64,000 nucleotides of DNA from NCBI GenBank assembly GCA_021292165.1, contig CM037880.1, forward strand, positions 141,238,564 to 141,302,563. The letters are read 5' to 3'. The notes under the pieces were generated by a model. That model was not told the DNA's origin. It worked only from the letters and a program-made list of their open reading frames with translations, and searched no databases. Below, one piece after another: positions 1-9,814 of the stretch. The first letter of the stretch is position 1; each line of letters starts with the position of its first letter. The translations under genes were made by a program, and so were the position numbers. The stretch is from Shinisaurus crocodilurus. Its lineage: Eukaryota; Chordata; Lepidosauria; Squamata; Shinisauridae.

Positions 1-34
1 ACCCCAATCAACAGTCTGGCTGCACTGCAGCATT

Positions 35-589
35 CTAGACCAGCTGAAGTTTCTGAACACTTTTCCAAGGCAGCCCCATGTATAACCCATTACAGTAATC
101 CAAATGAGCTGTAACTTGGGACTCCAGCGACAATGATGGATCTAGGAGTACCCCCAGACTATGAACCTGATCTTTCAAAGGGAGTGCAACCCCATCCGGA
201 ACAGGCAATAAGCCTATCCTCTGGGCTCGGGAACCACTCACCCACAGGGCTTCCATCTTGCCAGGATTCAGCCTCAGTTTATTGGCCTTCATCCAGCCCA
301 TCACTGAGTTCAGGCACTGATCCAGGACTTGCACAGCCTCTCCTGATTCAGTTTTCACAGGGATATAGAGCTGTGTGTCATCAGCGAACTGATGGCACTT
401 GGCTCCAAATCCCCTAATGACTGCTCCCAGTGACTTCATATAGATGTTAAACAACATTGGGGACAAGATGGTACCCTGCGGAATGGTACCCTGCCAAGGG
501 TCCGAGAAATAGTCACCCAATCTTACTCTCTGAATTTGACCCCGCAGGTAGGACCAAAACCACTGTAACATAGTGCCTGCAATGCTCAA
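35..589 (-). pseudogene. L2-type reverse transcriptase fragment
   Basis: A 184-codon open stretch encodes the second half of an RT palm and thumb. Near the start is a GTIPQGTILSPMLFNIYM block (palm motif B), followed by FADDTQLY (catalytic Asp pair) and NKLRLNPGK (motif D and beyond). It ends with the YCNGLYMGLP..KLQLV segment characteristic of the C-terminal domain of L2 LINEs. The beginning of the palm is missing through frameshifts. In a live element the enzyme would perform target-primed reverse transcription. Here it is a dead fragment of the larger LINE remnant. Confidence 0.75.
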
Positions 590-1841
590 CCCGTGGAGTC
601 AGTCCAGAAGGATACAATGGTCAATGGTATTGAAAGCCACTGAGAGATCGAGAAGAATTAACAAGGTTGCACTCCTACTATCCTTCACTCAATAAAGGTA
701 ATCCATCAGGGCGACCAAGAGACTGATTCAGTCCCATAACCAGGTCAAAACCCAGATTGGAATGGGTCTAGATAATCAGTATCCTCCAAGAGTGCCTCCA
801 GTTGCTTCGCCATGACCCTCTCAAGAACCTTCCCTAAGAAAGGGGTATTTGCAACTGGGCAATAGTTATCAAATACCATTGGGTCCAGAGTGGGTTTTTT
901 CAGGAGTGGTCACACTACTGCCTCCTTAAGGACAGCAGGAACCACCCCTTCATGTAGAGATGCCTTTACCACTCCCTGGACTCACCCAGCCAACCCTCCA
1001 GCTAGCTTTTATAAGCCAGGAGGGGCAAGGATCAAAGGGGAAGTGGTCGGTCGCATTGCTGCAAGCACCTTGTCATCAGGCCGCAGCAACTGAAATTGAT
1101 CCCACAAAATTGGGCAGATGGTGGCATTAGATACCTCGACTAGAGCTGCGCTAACAACAGCATCAAGTTCACTGGGGAGACTAGCAATTTTGTCCTCAAA
1201 GTGCGATGCAGAAAGGTCACAGCGGGACTTTGAGGGGACCAGGGCCCCATTAGCTGGGGAGACTGTTAAAAGCGCCCAGACCACCCAAAAGAGCTTTGCT
1301 GGACAGCTGCTCAAGGACACAATGGAGACAGCAAAGTAACACTTCTTTGCTGCCCGCACTGCCACGCAATAGGCACGATTATGTGCTAGAGCATGCTTGG
1401 TCATTTTCGCTTCAAGTCTTATGCCATTTGCACTCTAGCCAATGTCCAGCCTGTTGCATCGACCGCAGTTCCCCAGTATACCAAGGAGCAGAGCGGGCTC
1501 TACAGAGCCAGAGAGTGCACTTGGGAGCGATCAAGTCGATGGCCCTCCACATCTCTCCGTTCCACAGTGAAACCCGGGCCTCGGCTGGATCCCCAACTCT
1601 ATCCACTGGAAAATCCCCAAGAGCATTCAGAAATCCTTTGGATTCTATCAGTTTCCTGGGGTGAACCATCCAAATGGGCCCCCCACCCCTGCAGAAGGGA
1701 AGTAATGCTGTGAGTTCAAACCTCACCAGGAAATGGTCTGACCATGACAATGGGGTTACTTGCCCCCCCCTCAATTTCCAGACTACTACCCATCTCATAG
1801 CCTGGAGCAAAGAACAAGTCAAGGCAAGGGTATGCCCCGCT

Positions 1842-2261
1842 TCATGTGTTGGGCCGATGACAAACAGACAGCCCCATGGATGTCATGGAGGCCATGAAGT
1901 CCTGAGCTGGAGTTCCAGAAGCAGCCTCAGCATGGAAATTAAAGTCACCCAGGACCACTGTCATGGGTTCCTCCAACACCACACCCGAGACCACTTCTGC
2001 CAGCTCGGTAAGGGAGGATGCTGGGCAGCAGGGTGGGTGGTATACCAACAGCATCCCCAATCTGTCTCTATGGCCCAACACCAAGTGCAACCCCTCAAGG
2101 CCTGCTCCAAGGTGGAGTAGCTTCCTGGCGATAGAGGTAGAACTTTTTTGAATCACAGCAACTCCACCCCACCCCACCCGGCCCTCCAGCCTATGCTGGT
2201 GCTGCACCGAGTACCCAGGTGGGCAGAGCTGAGTCAGGTCTGGTCCACCCAGCTCACCCAC
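1842..2261 (-). pseudogene. L2-type LINE apurinic-like endonuclease fragment
   Basis: A 139-codon open stretch resembles the exonuclease/endonuclease/phosphatase fold used by LINEs. Visible signs are a GGVAVI segment and, further on, VVLGDFNFHAE, which carries the conserved GDFN metal-binding motif. The order relative to the RT fragment is right for one minus-strand element. The first catalytic residues are not visible and the piece is isolated by frameshifts. Confidence 0.65.
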
Positions 2262-2350
2262 TCAAGTTTCAGTAATACACGCCAGATCGGCCTTCTCATC
2301 CATGATTAAATCGTGAATGAGTGCGGTCTTATTGCGGACAGATCTGGTAT

Positions 2351-2689
2351 TAAATAGCACCACAAGACACAAGGGCTCAGTGGATGAGCTACCAGATACG
2401 CGAGAGCTAGAGGAGGGGGGTAGAAGGGGAACAGTGTATAAACATCTCTAGCCCATTCTACGCTGATGTCCCAACCCCCTCTTCCTGCCATATCTCCTTC
2501 TACCCCAAATCACTGCGATGGCGGCACTACCTCCATGGGTCCCTGTGTCAGCAGGGTCCTTCCTGCACATCCCACCACACTAACATTTATTGCACACTCT
2601 CAGTACTCATTCACAACACAAACAGATCCACAGCCACTCAAAACCTCATGTATACTATTCATCATCCACTCATACACAATCAACCCAGC

Positions 2690-2726
<37 letters not shown>

Positions 2727-2960
2727 ATAAAACTAATCAGGCAGCAACGCAAACAGACACACACACATCCGAAACAAAGAGGGAGCAGTGAAAAGAGATG
2801 CGCTCTCGCCCTTGTGGCACCCTGAAGGGGCAACCCAAAGGGGCACACACCCTTTGGGGACACCCCTGCCTGGGTGACCTACCACCCCGCAGCGGGCTGG
2901 CTTATATGCCCCAGGAGGCTGCTGGATTCCTAGGGCCAGGTGTTTCCAACTGCCCTGATA
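2351..2960 (-). mobile_element. probable 5' untranslated part of the L2-type LINE
   Basis: This stretch lies directly upstream, in minus orientation, of the LINE endonuclease piece and has no convincing gene. It contains a (CAA)12 array and a GC-rich block at 2800-2930. Assignment to the LINE 5' region is inferred from position only. Confidence 0.35.
2691..2726. repeat. (CAA)12 microsatellite
   Basis: Twelve uninterrupted CAA units. They create a glutamine run in one frame and a cysteine run in the complement, which explains spurious open frames here. Confidence 0.97.
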
Positions 2961-3179
2961 TGGCACCACATGGATTTATTAATTTTGGTAAATACAGGTT
3001 GTCCCTCAAAACAAAGGAGGAAGGGTTTTTTTGTCTTTGTTTTTTTGAAGATCCAGAGGAATAGTTAGCTTAGGGAAATGTGTAGTCTTTTATTTACCCA
3101 ACATCACAGCCTTTGTACTCCTCATTAATCCTGAATAACATTCATAACCACCAATGCAGATCATAAATTTCATTTGTAT

Positions 3180-3358
3180 GCACCCCGTTAACTATCTTTT
3201 AAGCTTTTTAATGCTGTGAGATTTTATTGCTTGGAATCTTTATCCTGTGATGTGGTCTCATTGTTTGTTGTTAGTCTTTTGTAAACTGCCCTGGGAATTC
3301 TGATTACCTACCATTGAAGGGCAGGATATAAATTTTAGAAATAATAAAAAGATACAAA
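3180..3358 (+). mobile_element. LINE/SINE 3' tail fragment
   Basis: The stretch ends with TTGTAAACTGCCCTGGGA followed by a GGGCAGGATATAAAT block and an A-rich tail. That arrangement is the usual 3' end of reptile LINEs and their SINEs. The family is not resolved. Confidence 0.5.
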
Positions 3359-3599
3359 ATAATTTGTATTATTTATTAAAATTTATATCCTGCTTGGGGG
3401 CTGTTTGTTGAGTATGCCTGAGATCTCGATAGATCAACAGCACACCCCCAAATATATATAGCTATATATGTATATTAAAGCTTTGTAATTTCAGCCCTGA
3501 CTTTGCTTTGTAGTTTACTTTCACTCTGAAAAGGATTCACCCAGTCAGGCGTTATGTATTATTGGTCTTGGGCAGCCTGAACCTGGAGGATTATGAGCA

Positions 3600-3850
3600 T
3601 CCAATTAAGGGCGGGAGGAGCACGGTGGATAGGATTGCTGCCGTGCTCCCCTTGCCCTCAAAAACATTTAGATAGCAGCTGTCTAAATGCTTTACCTCTC
3701 CTCCCGAGGAGGAGAGGCTGAGGCACCACCTGGCTTCCTCAGAAGCCAGTGGTGCTTTGCTCCGCCCCGCCCCGCCCCGCCCCCGGGAACGCCCCCCAAT
3801 GCTGGAACCGAAGTCGGTCTTCCTGCTTCGGTTCCCAGCTGGCGTGGAAA
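3600..3850. repeat. GC-rich stretch with several short hairpins, MITE-like
   Basis: Short inverted repeats occur in series, for example around GCAGCTGTCT at 3675 and around GCTTCCTCAGAAGCC at 3731. A (CCCCG)n run lies at 3762-3783. The block resembles the interior of the 'CAATCCTATGG' element family seen elsewhere in the window, but no clean ends were found. Confidence 0.4.
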
Positions 3851-4230
3851 GAACACGTTTATGTTCTTTTATATTGTCCCTTCTATCGAGACATTCATAA
3901 AGAACTTATTCTACCTACTTTATGTAAATTCCCGGGTAGATCCGAAGATTATTACATATTGCTGCAACTTTCTGACAAGGTCCCCCATGTTACTAACAAA
4001 GTGGCCAAATTCTGTGCAGCTGCCATAGCTTGCCGCACTTCCTTGTTAGCACAGTGATCTTTTATCCTGGTTATGGGTTTTTTTTTTAAATATAAAAATC
4101 TTGATATAAATTGTATACATTTTGGGATGTATTGTTGATGTAATGGTGTTATGTACGTTATATGTTCTGCTTTGTCTGATACTGTTTTATTATTGGGTGC
4201 TGGTCGTTGACCATAATAAATATATTCAAA
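3840..4230 (+). mobile_element. LINE C-terminal fragment with 3' tail
   Basis: Conceptual translation gives a short segment with EHVYVLLYCPFY, which resembles the zinc-binding H..LHCPF motif near the C-terminus of many LINE reverse transcriptases. It is followed by SDKVPHVTNKVAKFCAAA and a stop at about 4055. An AT-rich 3' region ends in AATAAATATATTC. Probably a 5'-truncated LINE copy of unknown clade. Confidence 0.5.
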
Positions 4231-4317
4231 TATATTCATTCATTCATGCCTGCTGTGAGGTGGGGGGGCAGGCACGTCGTACTCAGACTCCCCACTGCAA
4301 CCTCGGAAGGAATTTCC

Positions 4318-4392
4318 AAGGCTGCAGAGGGGACTCCACATTATCCTATGGCCCTCCGGGCAAGGTTGGAGGGCCATAGGATTGTGCCCTAA
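4318..4392. repeat. short foldback with 'GGGCCATAGGATTGTGCCCT' end
   Basis: Arms TCCTATGGCCCTCC and GGAGGGCCATAGGA face each other with a short loop. The outer sequence matches the ends of the larger CAATCCTATGG element copies at 5.7, 16.0 and 26.5 kb. Confidence 0.55.
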
Positions 4393-5311
4393 CTTGCTTT
4401 ATTTACATATATGACACTTATTTTCTTGCCTGTGCTGTAGTCTGTAGATGTTATTTTCTGCTTATTTTATGTATAGACTTTACTTATTTTATTTTTGTTA
4501 CTATCCACAGTTATGCTATGTTTGTTTATTTGAAAAAATGTTATGTGTGTGTGTGTGTAAAATTCTTTACAAATAAACAGTTAAAAAAATAAAGTGTAAC
4601 CTATCTCCCTTTTGTTACCTTGAGTATGCATCTTAAGTAAACAATGCATACACCGAAGCAAATATAACCCAAAGGCGAAAAGGAAAATATTACACTAGAC
4701 CAGATTATTTATTCTTCAGTAATCAATATATATATATACACATATTTTGCATCTGCCATTTTTAAATGCAGATTTATAACTGCTATTTCATGCATCAGCA
4801 TGCATTGAAAGTTTGTGGGAAGGGAAGTCTGTTCTTTAACTGCCGATCTTTTAAATCCCCTCCAAGTGAGAAGCAAGTAAAAGGCTATGCCTATGCAGAA
4901 GTTAAGACCATTGGGGTTACATATTCAATCTTTCTTTTGACAATGTTAGGCCACTGTGTGTCAGTGCTAGCTCACATGAAGAACTGTTTAACGTTTTGCT
5001 CAGAACATTTAGTCCCCTCAAAAAGGAGACCGTGGTGAAAAAAAAGCTGGACAGCTTTCTATCAATTCTTGCCAATAAAAAGATAATGCTAAGGAGGCGT
5101 GGGGAGGATTTATAGCCCAGAATCTCAAGGGAGGAAGAACTACTTTCAGATCCCCAGCCATGCTCTGCGGTGATCTTGCTGCAGAACTAGTCTTAGGCTG
5201 CTAGGGCACCTTTCTGTTACCAAAGGTAGTCTTTCATGGGTTATGTGGAGTGAGAACCATCTCAGCCCTCAACCTAGAGGTGGGGAACCTGTGCCCCTCC
5301 AAATATTGTTA
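4393..5311. other. no gene seen; AT-rich intergenic DNA
   Basis: A (TG)7 run lies at 4544-4557 and a TA-rich patch near 4727. A few short open frames show no coding character. Confidence 0.5.
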
Positions 5312-5324
5312 GACCACAACTCTC

Positions 5325-5504
5325 CGCAAAAAAGGTGGGGGGAGAAAATAATTCTCAGGATGCAAAGTCTTTAATATTTGTTTAAAAGTGGAGGAGCACC
5401 TCCACTTGTAAACAAATATTAAAGAATTTGCATCCTGAGAATAGTTCCCCCCCCCTTTTTTTGCATTGCTTTTGGATGCTTATCTCTTCCTGTTTTTGCC
5501 TTTG
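5325..5504. mobile_element. foldback insertion with 13-bp target-site duplication
   Basis: GACCACAACTCTC is present on both sides (5312-5324 and 5505-5517). Between the copies lies a near-perfect hairpin: about 60 bases on the left are answered by their reverse complement, with only a few bases between the arms. The outer arms are G-rich/C-rich and the inner arms AT-rich. No coding capacity. The family is not recognised. Confidence 0.6.
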
Positions 5505-5592
5505 GACCACAACTCTCACCATCCCTTTTCATGGGCCCTGTCCAGTATGGTGTATGGGATTGTCCTTTCCCAAATGGTTCACACCAACCAAA

Positions 5593-5601
<9 letters not shown>

Positions 5602-5625
<24 letters not shown>
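5602..5625. repeat. (AC)12 microsatellite
   Basis: Uninterrupted AC/CA run following a TA-rich patch. Confidence 0.95.
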
Positions 5626-5694
5626 GTCTCTCAATTGGGAAAGAACCTGGCATTGCTGGACAGCCTTGAGGGGGAAAGACCAAATTTATTTATG

Positions 5695-5990
5695 GAGGGA
5701 GCAATCCTATGGCCTCTAGATAGTGTCTGAGGGGCCATAGGATATTTCAGATTCCCATTTGAGGTTGGAGACAGGGCTCTGATCTCAGACAGCGCTCTGA
5801 CGGACTCGACCCCCCTCCCCCTTGCAACTGGCATGGAAGGAACCTCACTGAGTGCCTCTCTGAGGTCAGAGAGTGGTAAAAGGGGGCGGTAAAAGAGAGT
5901 GGTAAAAGAGCAGTAAAAAAGTGCCTCTTTCGACTTTGGAGAGCTGTAAAAGGGGGCATTTCTGTGGGCGGACTGTCAGCAGGTAGGAGG
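5695..5990. mobile_element. non-autonomous 'CAATCCTATGG' element, copy 1 (partial)
   Basis: Begins GGGAGCAATCCTATGGCC and continues with a block shared with the copy at 26.5 kb (a TAGTGTCTGAGGGGCCATAG segment, then a GGTTGGAGACAG/GCGCTCTGAC block). It ends where copia-like LTR sequence begins, so the copia insertion probably removed or displaced the other end. Non-coding. Confidence 0.55.
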
Positions 5991-6316
5991 AATTAAATTA
6001 CCTCAACAACGCAGCAGGAGCAGAAGCAGAGAGGAGCAGTAATAGATTATATATTGTAGAGTAACAGAGTATTGTAATCTCCCTATACAAAGGAGCTTAC
6101 CATTCATTAGCAGTAGTTCTTTCTCACCTGAGGCACAGCAGCACACATTAGGTAGGCCTACAGCAACATAGGAGCTACTGCAGCAGCCAGAGCCACAGCA
6201 CAACTGTCTTAAGTAGCAGAGAGTAGTGCCTCACCCTGTTAGCAGGTGCAGGCACTTACATGCTTATGCTATGAGTCAAGACTCACAACGTTGTGATGTT
6301 ACACGAAATACCAACA
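5990..6316 (-). mobile_element. putative 3' LTR of the Ty1/copia-like element
   Basis: On the minus strand a purine-rich tract (AAAAAGCAGGGGGA, 6317-6335 region) directly follows the RNase H coding end. The LTR then begins TGTTGGTATTTCG. A TACTTAAGACAG stretch could be its core promoter. The far boundary is only approximate because no matching second LTR lies in the window. Confidence 0.5.
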
Positions 6317-6355
6317 TCCCCCTGCTTTTTGTGTACACATCAACGGCAAAGTTTT

Positions 6356-6655
6356 TCAATATAACAGCATCAGTTTTGTCAATTTTTGATGCTGTTCTTT
6401 ACTGATAGGTTTTGAAAGAAGATCTGCAGGAATTTCATTCCCTGCCAAATATAGAACTTCTATCAAACCATTCCTGATGCATTCCTTTGCATGGTTCATT
6501 TTGATCTGTAAATATTTTGTCCTTTGCTTATTGCTTTCTGTTCTTAGAATTGCAATGCTGGCTTGACTGTCCTGATACACTTTCACAGGTTTAATAACAT
6601 CAACCTTGGCATTCAACATTACATCAACACTTGTAACAGCCACTCAATATTTACA
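6356..6655 (-). pseudogene. Ty1/copia RNase H fragment
   Basis: The 95-codon frame matches the C-terminal end of copia-type polyproteins: a VYQDSQASIAI segment (RNase H Asp), a KYLQIKMNHAKECI helix, and a closing LAGNEIPADLLSKPIS, which corresponds to the family's usual 'ADxLTKPL' ending. It is followed by a stop and the polypurine tract, fixing the 3' end of the element. The RT domain that should precede it is absent and replaced by an L2 fragment at 6668-7115, so the element is defective. Confidence 0.8.
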
Positions 6656-6673
6656 CTTGTAACAGCCACTCCA
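6628..6673. repeat. 19-bp direct repeat at the copia/L2 junction
   Basis: ACACTTGTAACAGCCACTC occurs twice in tandem, about 27 bases apart, at the edge where copia sequence gives way to L2 sequence. It may be a junction duplication. Confidence 0.6.
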
Positions 6674-7115
6674 CCATGCCCCCTCAGCAGAGAGGGGGCA
6701 TGGCGGAGGTTACTCGGGAGAGAGTTTCACAGTATGGGGGCCGCCACAGAAAAGGCCCTCTTCCTCGTCCCCACCAGTCTAGCTGCTCTGGCTGAAGGGA
6801 CAAGGAGAAGGCCATCCATGGCAGATCTTGTTGAGCGGCCCAATTGGTGTTGCTGGAGACGCTCCTTGAGATAGACTGGACCAGAGCCGTATAGGGTTTT
6901 AAAGGTCAAAACCAACACCTTGAATTCGGCTCGGCAAGCAACTGGTAGCCAGTGCAAATCCTTCAGCACTGGCGTGATGTGATCACGCCGGCGGCTGCCT
7001 TTAACCAGGCGAGCTGCTGCGTTCTGTACCAGCTGTAGCTTCCGAACCGTCTTCAAGGGTAACCCCACGTAGAGTGCATTACAGTAGTCTAGGCGAGAGG
7101 AGACCAATAGCATAA
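6668..7115 (-). mobile_element. L2-type LINE C-terminal fragment inside copia
   Basis: The 128-codon open stretch 7113-6727 encodes the post-RT C-terminal domain of an L2-type LINE (SRLDYCNALYVGLPLK near the start, ITPVLKDLHWLPVACR in the middle). It is almost identical to the copy at 9990-10420 and similar to 63050-63390. It lacks the 3' tail seen in those two copies and occupies the place of copia RT. Confidence 0.75.
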
Positions 7116-7526
7116 CAGTTACCCTTGGTTTTGCATCCTCAGTAGATGGTCCTCTAATCTCTTCATCATTGAAGAGCTATCTTCTTCAAACTCTCTATAA
7201 TCCTGAGGCTCAAAGAAAACTGTTCCTGCGTATTCGTCTTGATATCTAACAGGACGTTTTTTAACTCGTTTTGTTCTACGCACCCCCCCTCGTTCCTCAT
7301 CAGAACTCTCAGGTTCCTTTTTGAAACAGTAACTACTGTGAATAAAGGTTTCTGTTCATCCTCATCACCTGAATTTCTTGGGGTTTCAGTATCAGATTCT
7401 TCTGACTGGTATGGGGTTTCAGTATCAGATTCTTCTGACTGGTATGGGGTATTTTTAACACTTTCATACTCTGAATCTGATTCGGAATCTGAATCTGTAT
7501 CTGATTCTGAAACTGCCTTTGAAACA
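7116..7526 (-). pseudogene. Ty1/copia integrase-RT linker, acidic Ser/Glu/Asp-rich
   Basis: On the minus strand the frame runs through an acidic, serine-rich stretch (ESDSESDSEYES) with two tandem 11-residue SEESDTETPYQ-type units. A basic RRTKRVKKRPVRY segment follows. Copia polyproteins have a variable, often acidic linker between integrase and RT ending in a basic R-R-R/K-PxRY segment, so this fits that place. The DNA repeat behind the duplicated unit is 33 bp (7380-7446). Confidence 0.6.
7380..7446. repeat. 2 x 33-bp tandem repeat in the copia linker
   Basis: Two adjacent copies of a 33-base unit beginning GGGTTTCAGTATCAGATTC. It is in frame and so duplicates 11 residues of the acidic linker. 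Confidence 0.9.
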
Positions 7527-7541
7527 TCAGAGGCAGTACTT

Positions 7542-9336
7542 TTTTTTTTTAACTTTTATTTTTTTTTTTTATTCATAATAAAACAAACAAACAAACACAA
7601 ACACAATAATGGACTTCCAATCTTCTCCACAGCTTAATCAACCACAGTTACTCTTAAAATCTTTTCTGTTAACAAAAAATCACTTCCAGTTATGGCAAAA
7701 AAGAACCCTAAAAGGAACAAACACCAGAGGTCTCCACTCTCCCCCAATAAACATCAACTATTTAATCTATTAAATTCAACATTTATAGATACTCCAAAAA
7801 AGAAAACCTATAGTTTCATTAAATAGTGTTTTCAATTCCAAAATACAGTATATTAAGAATCCCAAAAGTAAAAAGTAACTATAAACTAATTAGCAAATGA
7901 CCACATACCAAAAGCATTTTGTATTTCCATCGCTCCCGCACTCTCTAGTACCTAACCATCGAATCAATACATTTGTATTATTACAATTACTCATTATTCC
8001 TTTCTATCTAAGCAGAAATTCCTTCACTTTTAATCTCCAAGATATTTTTTTTTAAAGGAAAGAAAAGAAAGATAAGTCTAAAAAATTAAGAAATAAGTGA
8101 CGTCTGACAGAACAGCAGAAGCACATAAGCCATCATGCTACTTATAGAACCAAAAAAAAACAAAAGACCTTCCCCTTTAATACTTCAAAGCCTCCACAAA
8201 ACAACACCCCCAACAACAACAAGTTATTATTATTATTTTTTAAATAAATGTTTCCAAACAGACCAAATATAATTATACCTTACTTATAATAATTTCCCTT
8301 ACATCACCATTAATATTTAAAATTCAAATAAATCATATAAGCAATCCCTTTACCTTTGCCATTAATATTTAAAATCAAAAGATTATTTATATTCCAACTA
8401 GACATATAGTTCAGTATACATCAACCCTTTATCTTTTGCCAATAAAAGACCGTGAAGATAGTCCCTTTCATTGCTTTCCTCTGTCAAAGGGAAATTCATT
8501 AAGTTCCAGGTTTTGAACCAAGAATGAAATCAGCTTGTTCTGTTGTTTTGTGGTCTCCTGCATACCGATCTCCGGCTCCGCCATCTTAGATTTTAAAAAG
8601 TGCGTCACAACATCCTGAACTGCCTTCTCATGCCACTTCGACCCAATTAAAACTTCAAAGTCTCTGTGAATTTCTGGTAAGTTTCCCAAGTCCTTATTTA
8701 CTTCTTCTGTCTTCTCCTCTGCCGGTCCTGTAAAGAAATCCGTCTTACGTTGTTCTTCTGATTGATCCACTTTCAGATTTACATTCCAAGCCTGGATCCT
8801 TACTTCCAATCTGTTTAGAATTTCTCTCTCCATTTCGTTCCACAGGTTTAAGAATGCTGTAACTGCAAACATCTTGCCTTGCGTATAGATGTTTTCAAGA
8901 CGCTTCCAAACATATAAGATTTATAGACCTCCTTTCAGGTTTCCTCTCTTATCTTTTTCGCCTCCCAGATAAACATAGTCTACTTACAGTTAATTATAAA
9001 TCCCACTCTGCTGCCGAAAGATTCCAATTAGCCACTCCAGATGTACTCCTTTATTTTGGAAGCGAACATGCAAACTTCTGATGATCGGTAAAACCGGTCT
9101 CTGGAAAACAGCGCCGTTTTCCCCCACCTCAGGTCACCACCGCATTTATTCGTCATACGACAAACAAAAAAGCGATTTATGACCCTATGAGATAATTTGG
9201 GGGTAACCTCAGATCTTCGCTTCTCTAATGAGAAGTAGATCCCCCAGCCTGAGACATTCTCTGGCCAGGAAACGCTGTGCCAGCTCCCCACAGAATTTCT
9301 GTGCGGCTTTCAAAGCTCCATGTTCACCCGGAAGTC
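7542..9336 (-). mobile_element. HAL1-like L1 derivative (ORF1-type reading frame, no ORF2)
   Basis: TCAGAGGCAGTACTT flanks the segment on both sides (7527-7541 and 9337-9351), a classic LINE target-site duplication. In minus orientation the element has a GC-richer 5' leader, a 134-codon frame (8872-8468), and a long AT-rich 3' region. A GGAAGTCCATTATTG segment and a poly(A) tail (T-run at 7541-7570) close it. Its 3' segment resembles the L1 tail at 31.8 kb. No endonuclease or RT is present although both ends appear intact. It interrupts the copia integrase-linker region. Confidence 0.65.
8468..8872 (-). CDS. 134-aa ORF1-like protein of the HAL1-like element
   Basis: Starts MFAVTAFLNLWNEME and continues hydrophilic, charged and helix-prone, with many Glu/Lys/Gln. 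It ends at a stop within the element. It lacks a clear RNA-recognition motif, so it may be only the N-terminal, coiled-coil-like part of an L1 ORF1 or a highly diverged version. The frame is intact. Function is inferred only from its position downstream of an L1-like leader in an element with LINE-type target duplications. L1 ORF1 proteins bind LINE RNA; whether this one does cannot be told. Confidence 0.4.
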   Translation of the reverse strand: MFAVTAFLNLWNEMEREILNRLEVRIQAWNVNLKVDQSEEQRKTDFFTGPAEEKTEEVNKDLGNLPEIHRDFEVLIGSKWHEKAVQDVVTHFLKSKMAEPEIGMQETTKQQNKLISFLVQNLELNEFPFDRGKQ

Positions 9337-9810
9337 TCAGAGGCAGTACTTCTAACTGGATATGGTTGAAAAATTCCAACACCCTCCCAATTAACATTGC
9401 ACTCAACACTCCTTGTTAATCTTATAGTTTGGGTGTCAGTCATAAGAACACGGTATGATCCTTTCTCATAACCAAGAAATGTTCCTTGCAATCCCCGCTT
9501 GTCTAACTTTTGATCTTGAGGTGTGTGTACCCACATGTCAGAACCAAAAATTCTGAAATGTTTAACAGAAGGCTTCCTGTTATACATTTTCTCATATGGT
9601 GTACATGTCAAAACAGAACTGAAGCTTCTATTATGAACATAATTGAAACAATTAAGAGCTTCTGTCCAAAAATTATCAGTTAGGTTTGCATCATGCAATA
9701 GAGTTTTCAAATCTTGCAAAAGAGTTTGATTGGCTCTTTCACACAATCCATTCTGCCACGGAGAACAAGGACTTGCAACCATATGCTCAATTCCTTGCTC
9801 ACTGAGAATT
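9337..9810 (-). pseudogene. Ty1/copia integrase C-terminal half
   Basis: The 152-codon frame contains ASPCSPWQNGLCERANQTLL, which holds the third catalytic acid (Glu in the NGLCER segment) of the copia DDE integrase. A LTCTPYEKMYNRKPS segment and an FLGYEKGSYRVLM GKGY-like segment follow, in the family order. The first two catalytic Asp residues would lie upstream, where an L2-type LINE fragment begins (about 9815). The last residues read into the target duplication of the HAL1-like insertion. Copia elements are uncommon in amniotes but known in reptiles. Confidence 0.85.
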
Positions 9811-9814
9811 TTTA

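Larger units (their letters stand above)
1..2350 (-). mobile_element. L2-clade LINE remnant, decayed, 3' end outside the window
   Basis: Read on the minus strand, the stretch holds pieces of one non-LTR retrotransposon in the expected order: endonuclease (about 2261-1842), a frameshifted middle, and reverse transcriptase (about 589-35). The RT piece has the FADDTQLY active-site motif and the NKLRLNPGK block typical of L2-type RTs. Many frameshifts and stops make it a fossil. The 3' end lies beyond base 1. The clade call rests on motif recognition; CR1 is the nearest alternative. Confidence 0.75.

Noticed and set aside
2466..2825. 119-codon frame with a poly-Gln tract
   Set aside because: The glutamines come from the (CAA)12 microsatellite; no family resemblance elsewhere.
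7239..7637. 132-codon plus-strand Ser-rich frame as a host gene
   Set aside because: It is the complement of the copia acidic linker and runs into the L1 poly(A) tail.
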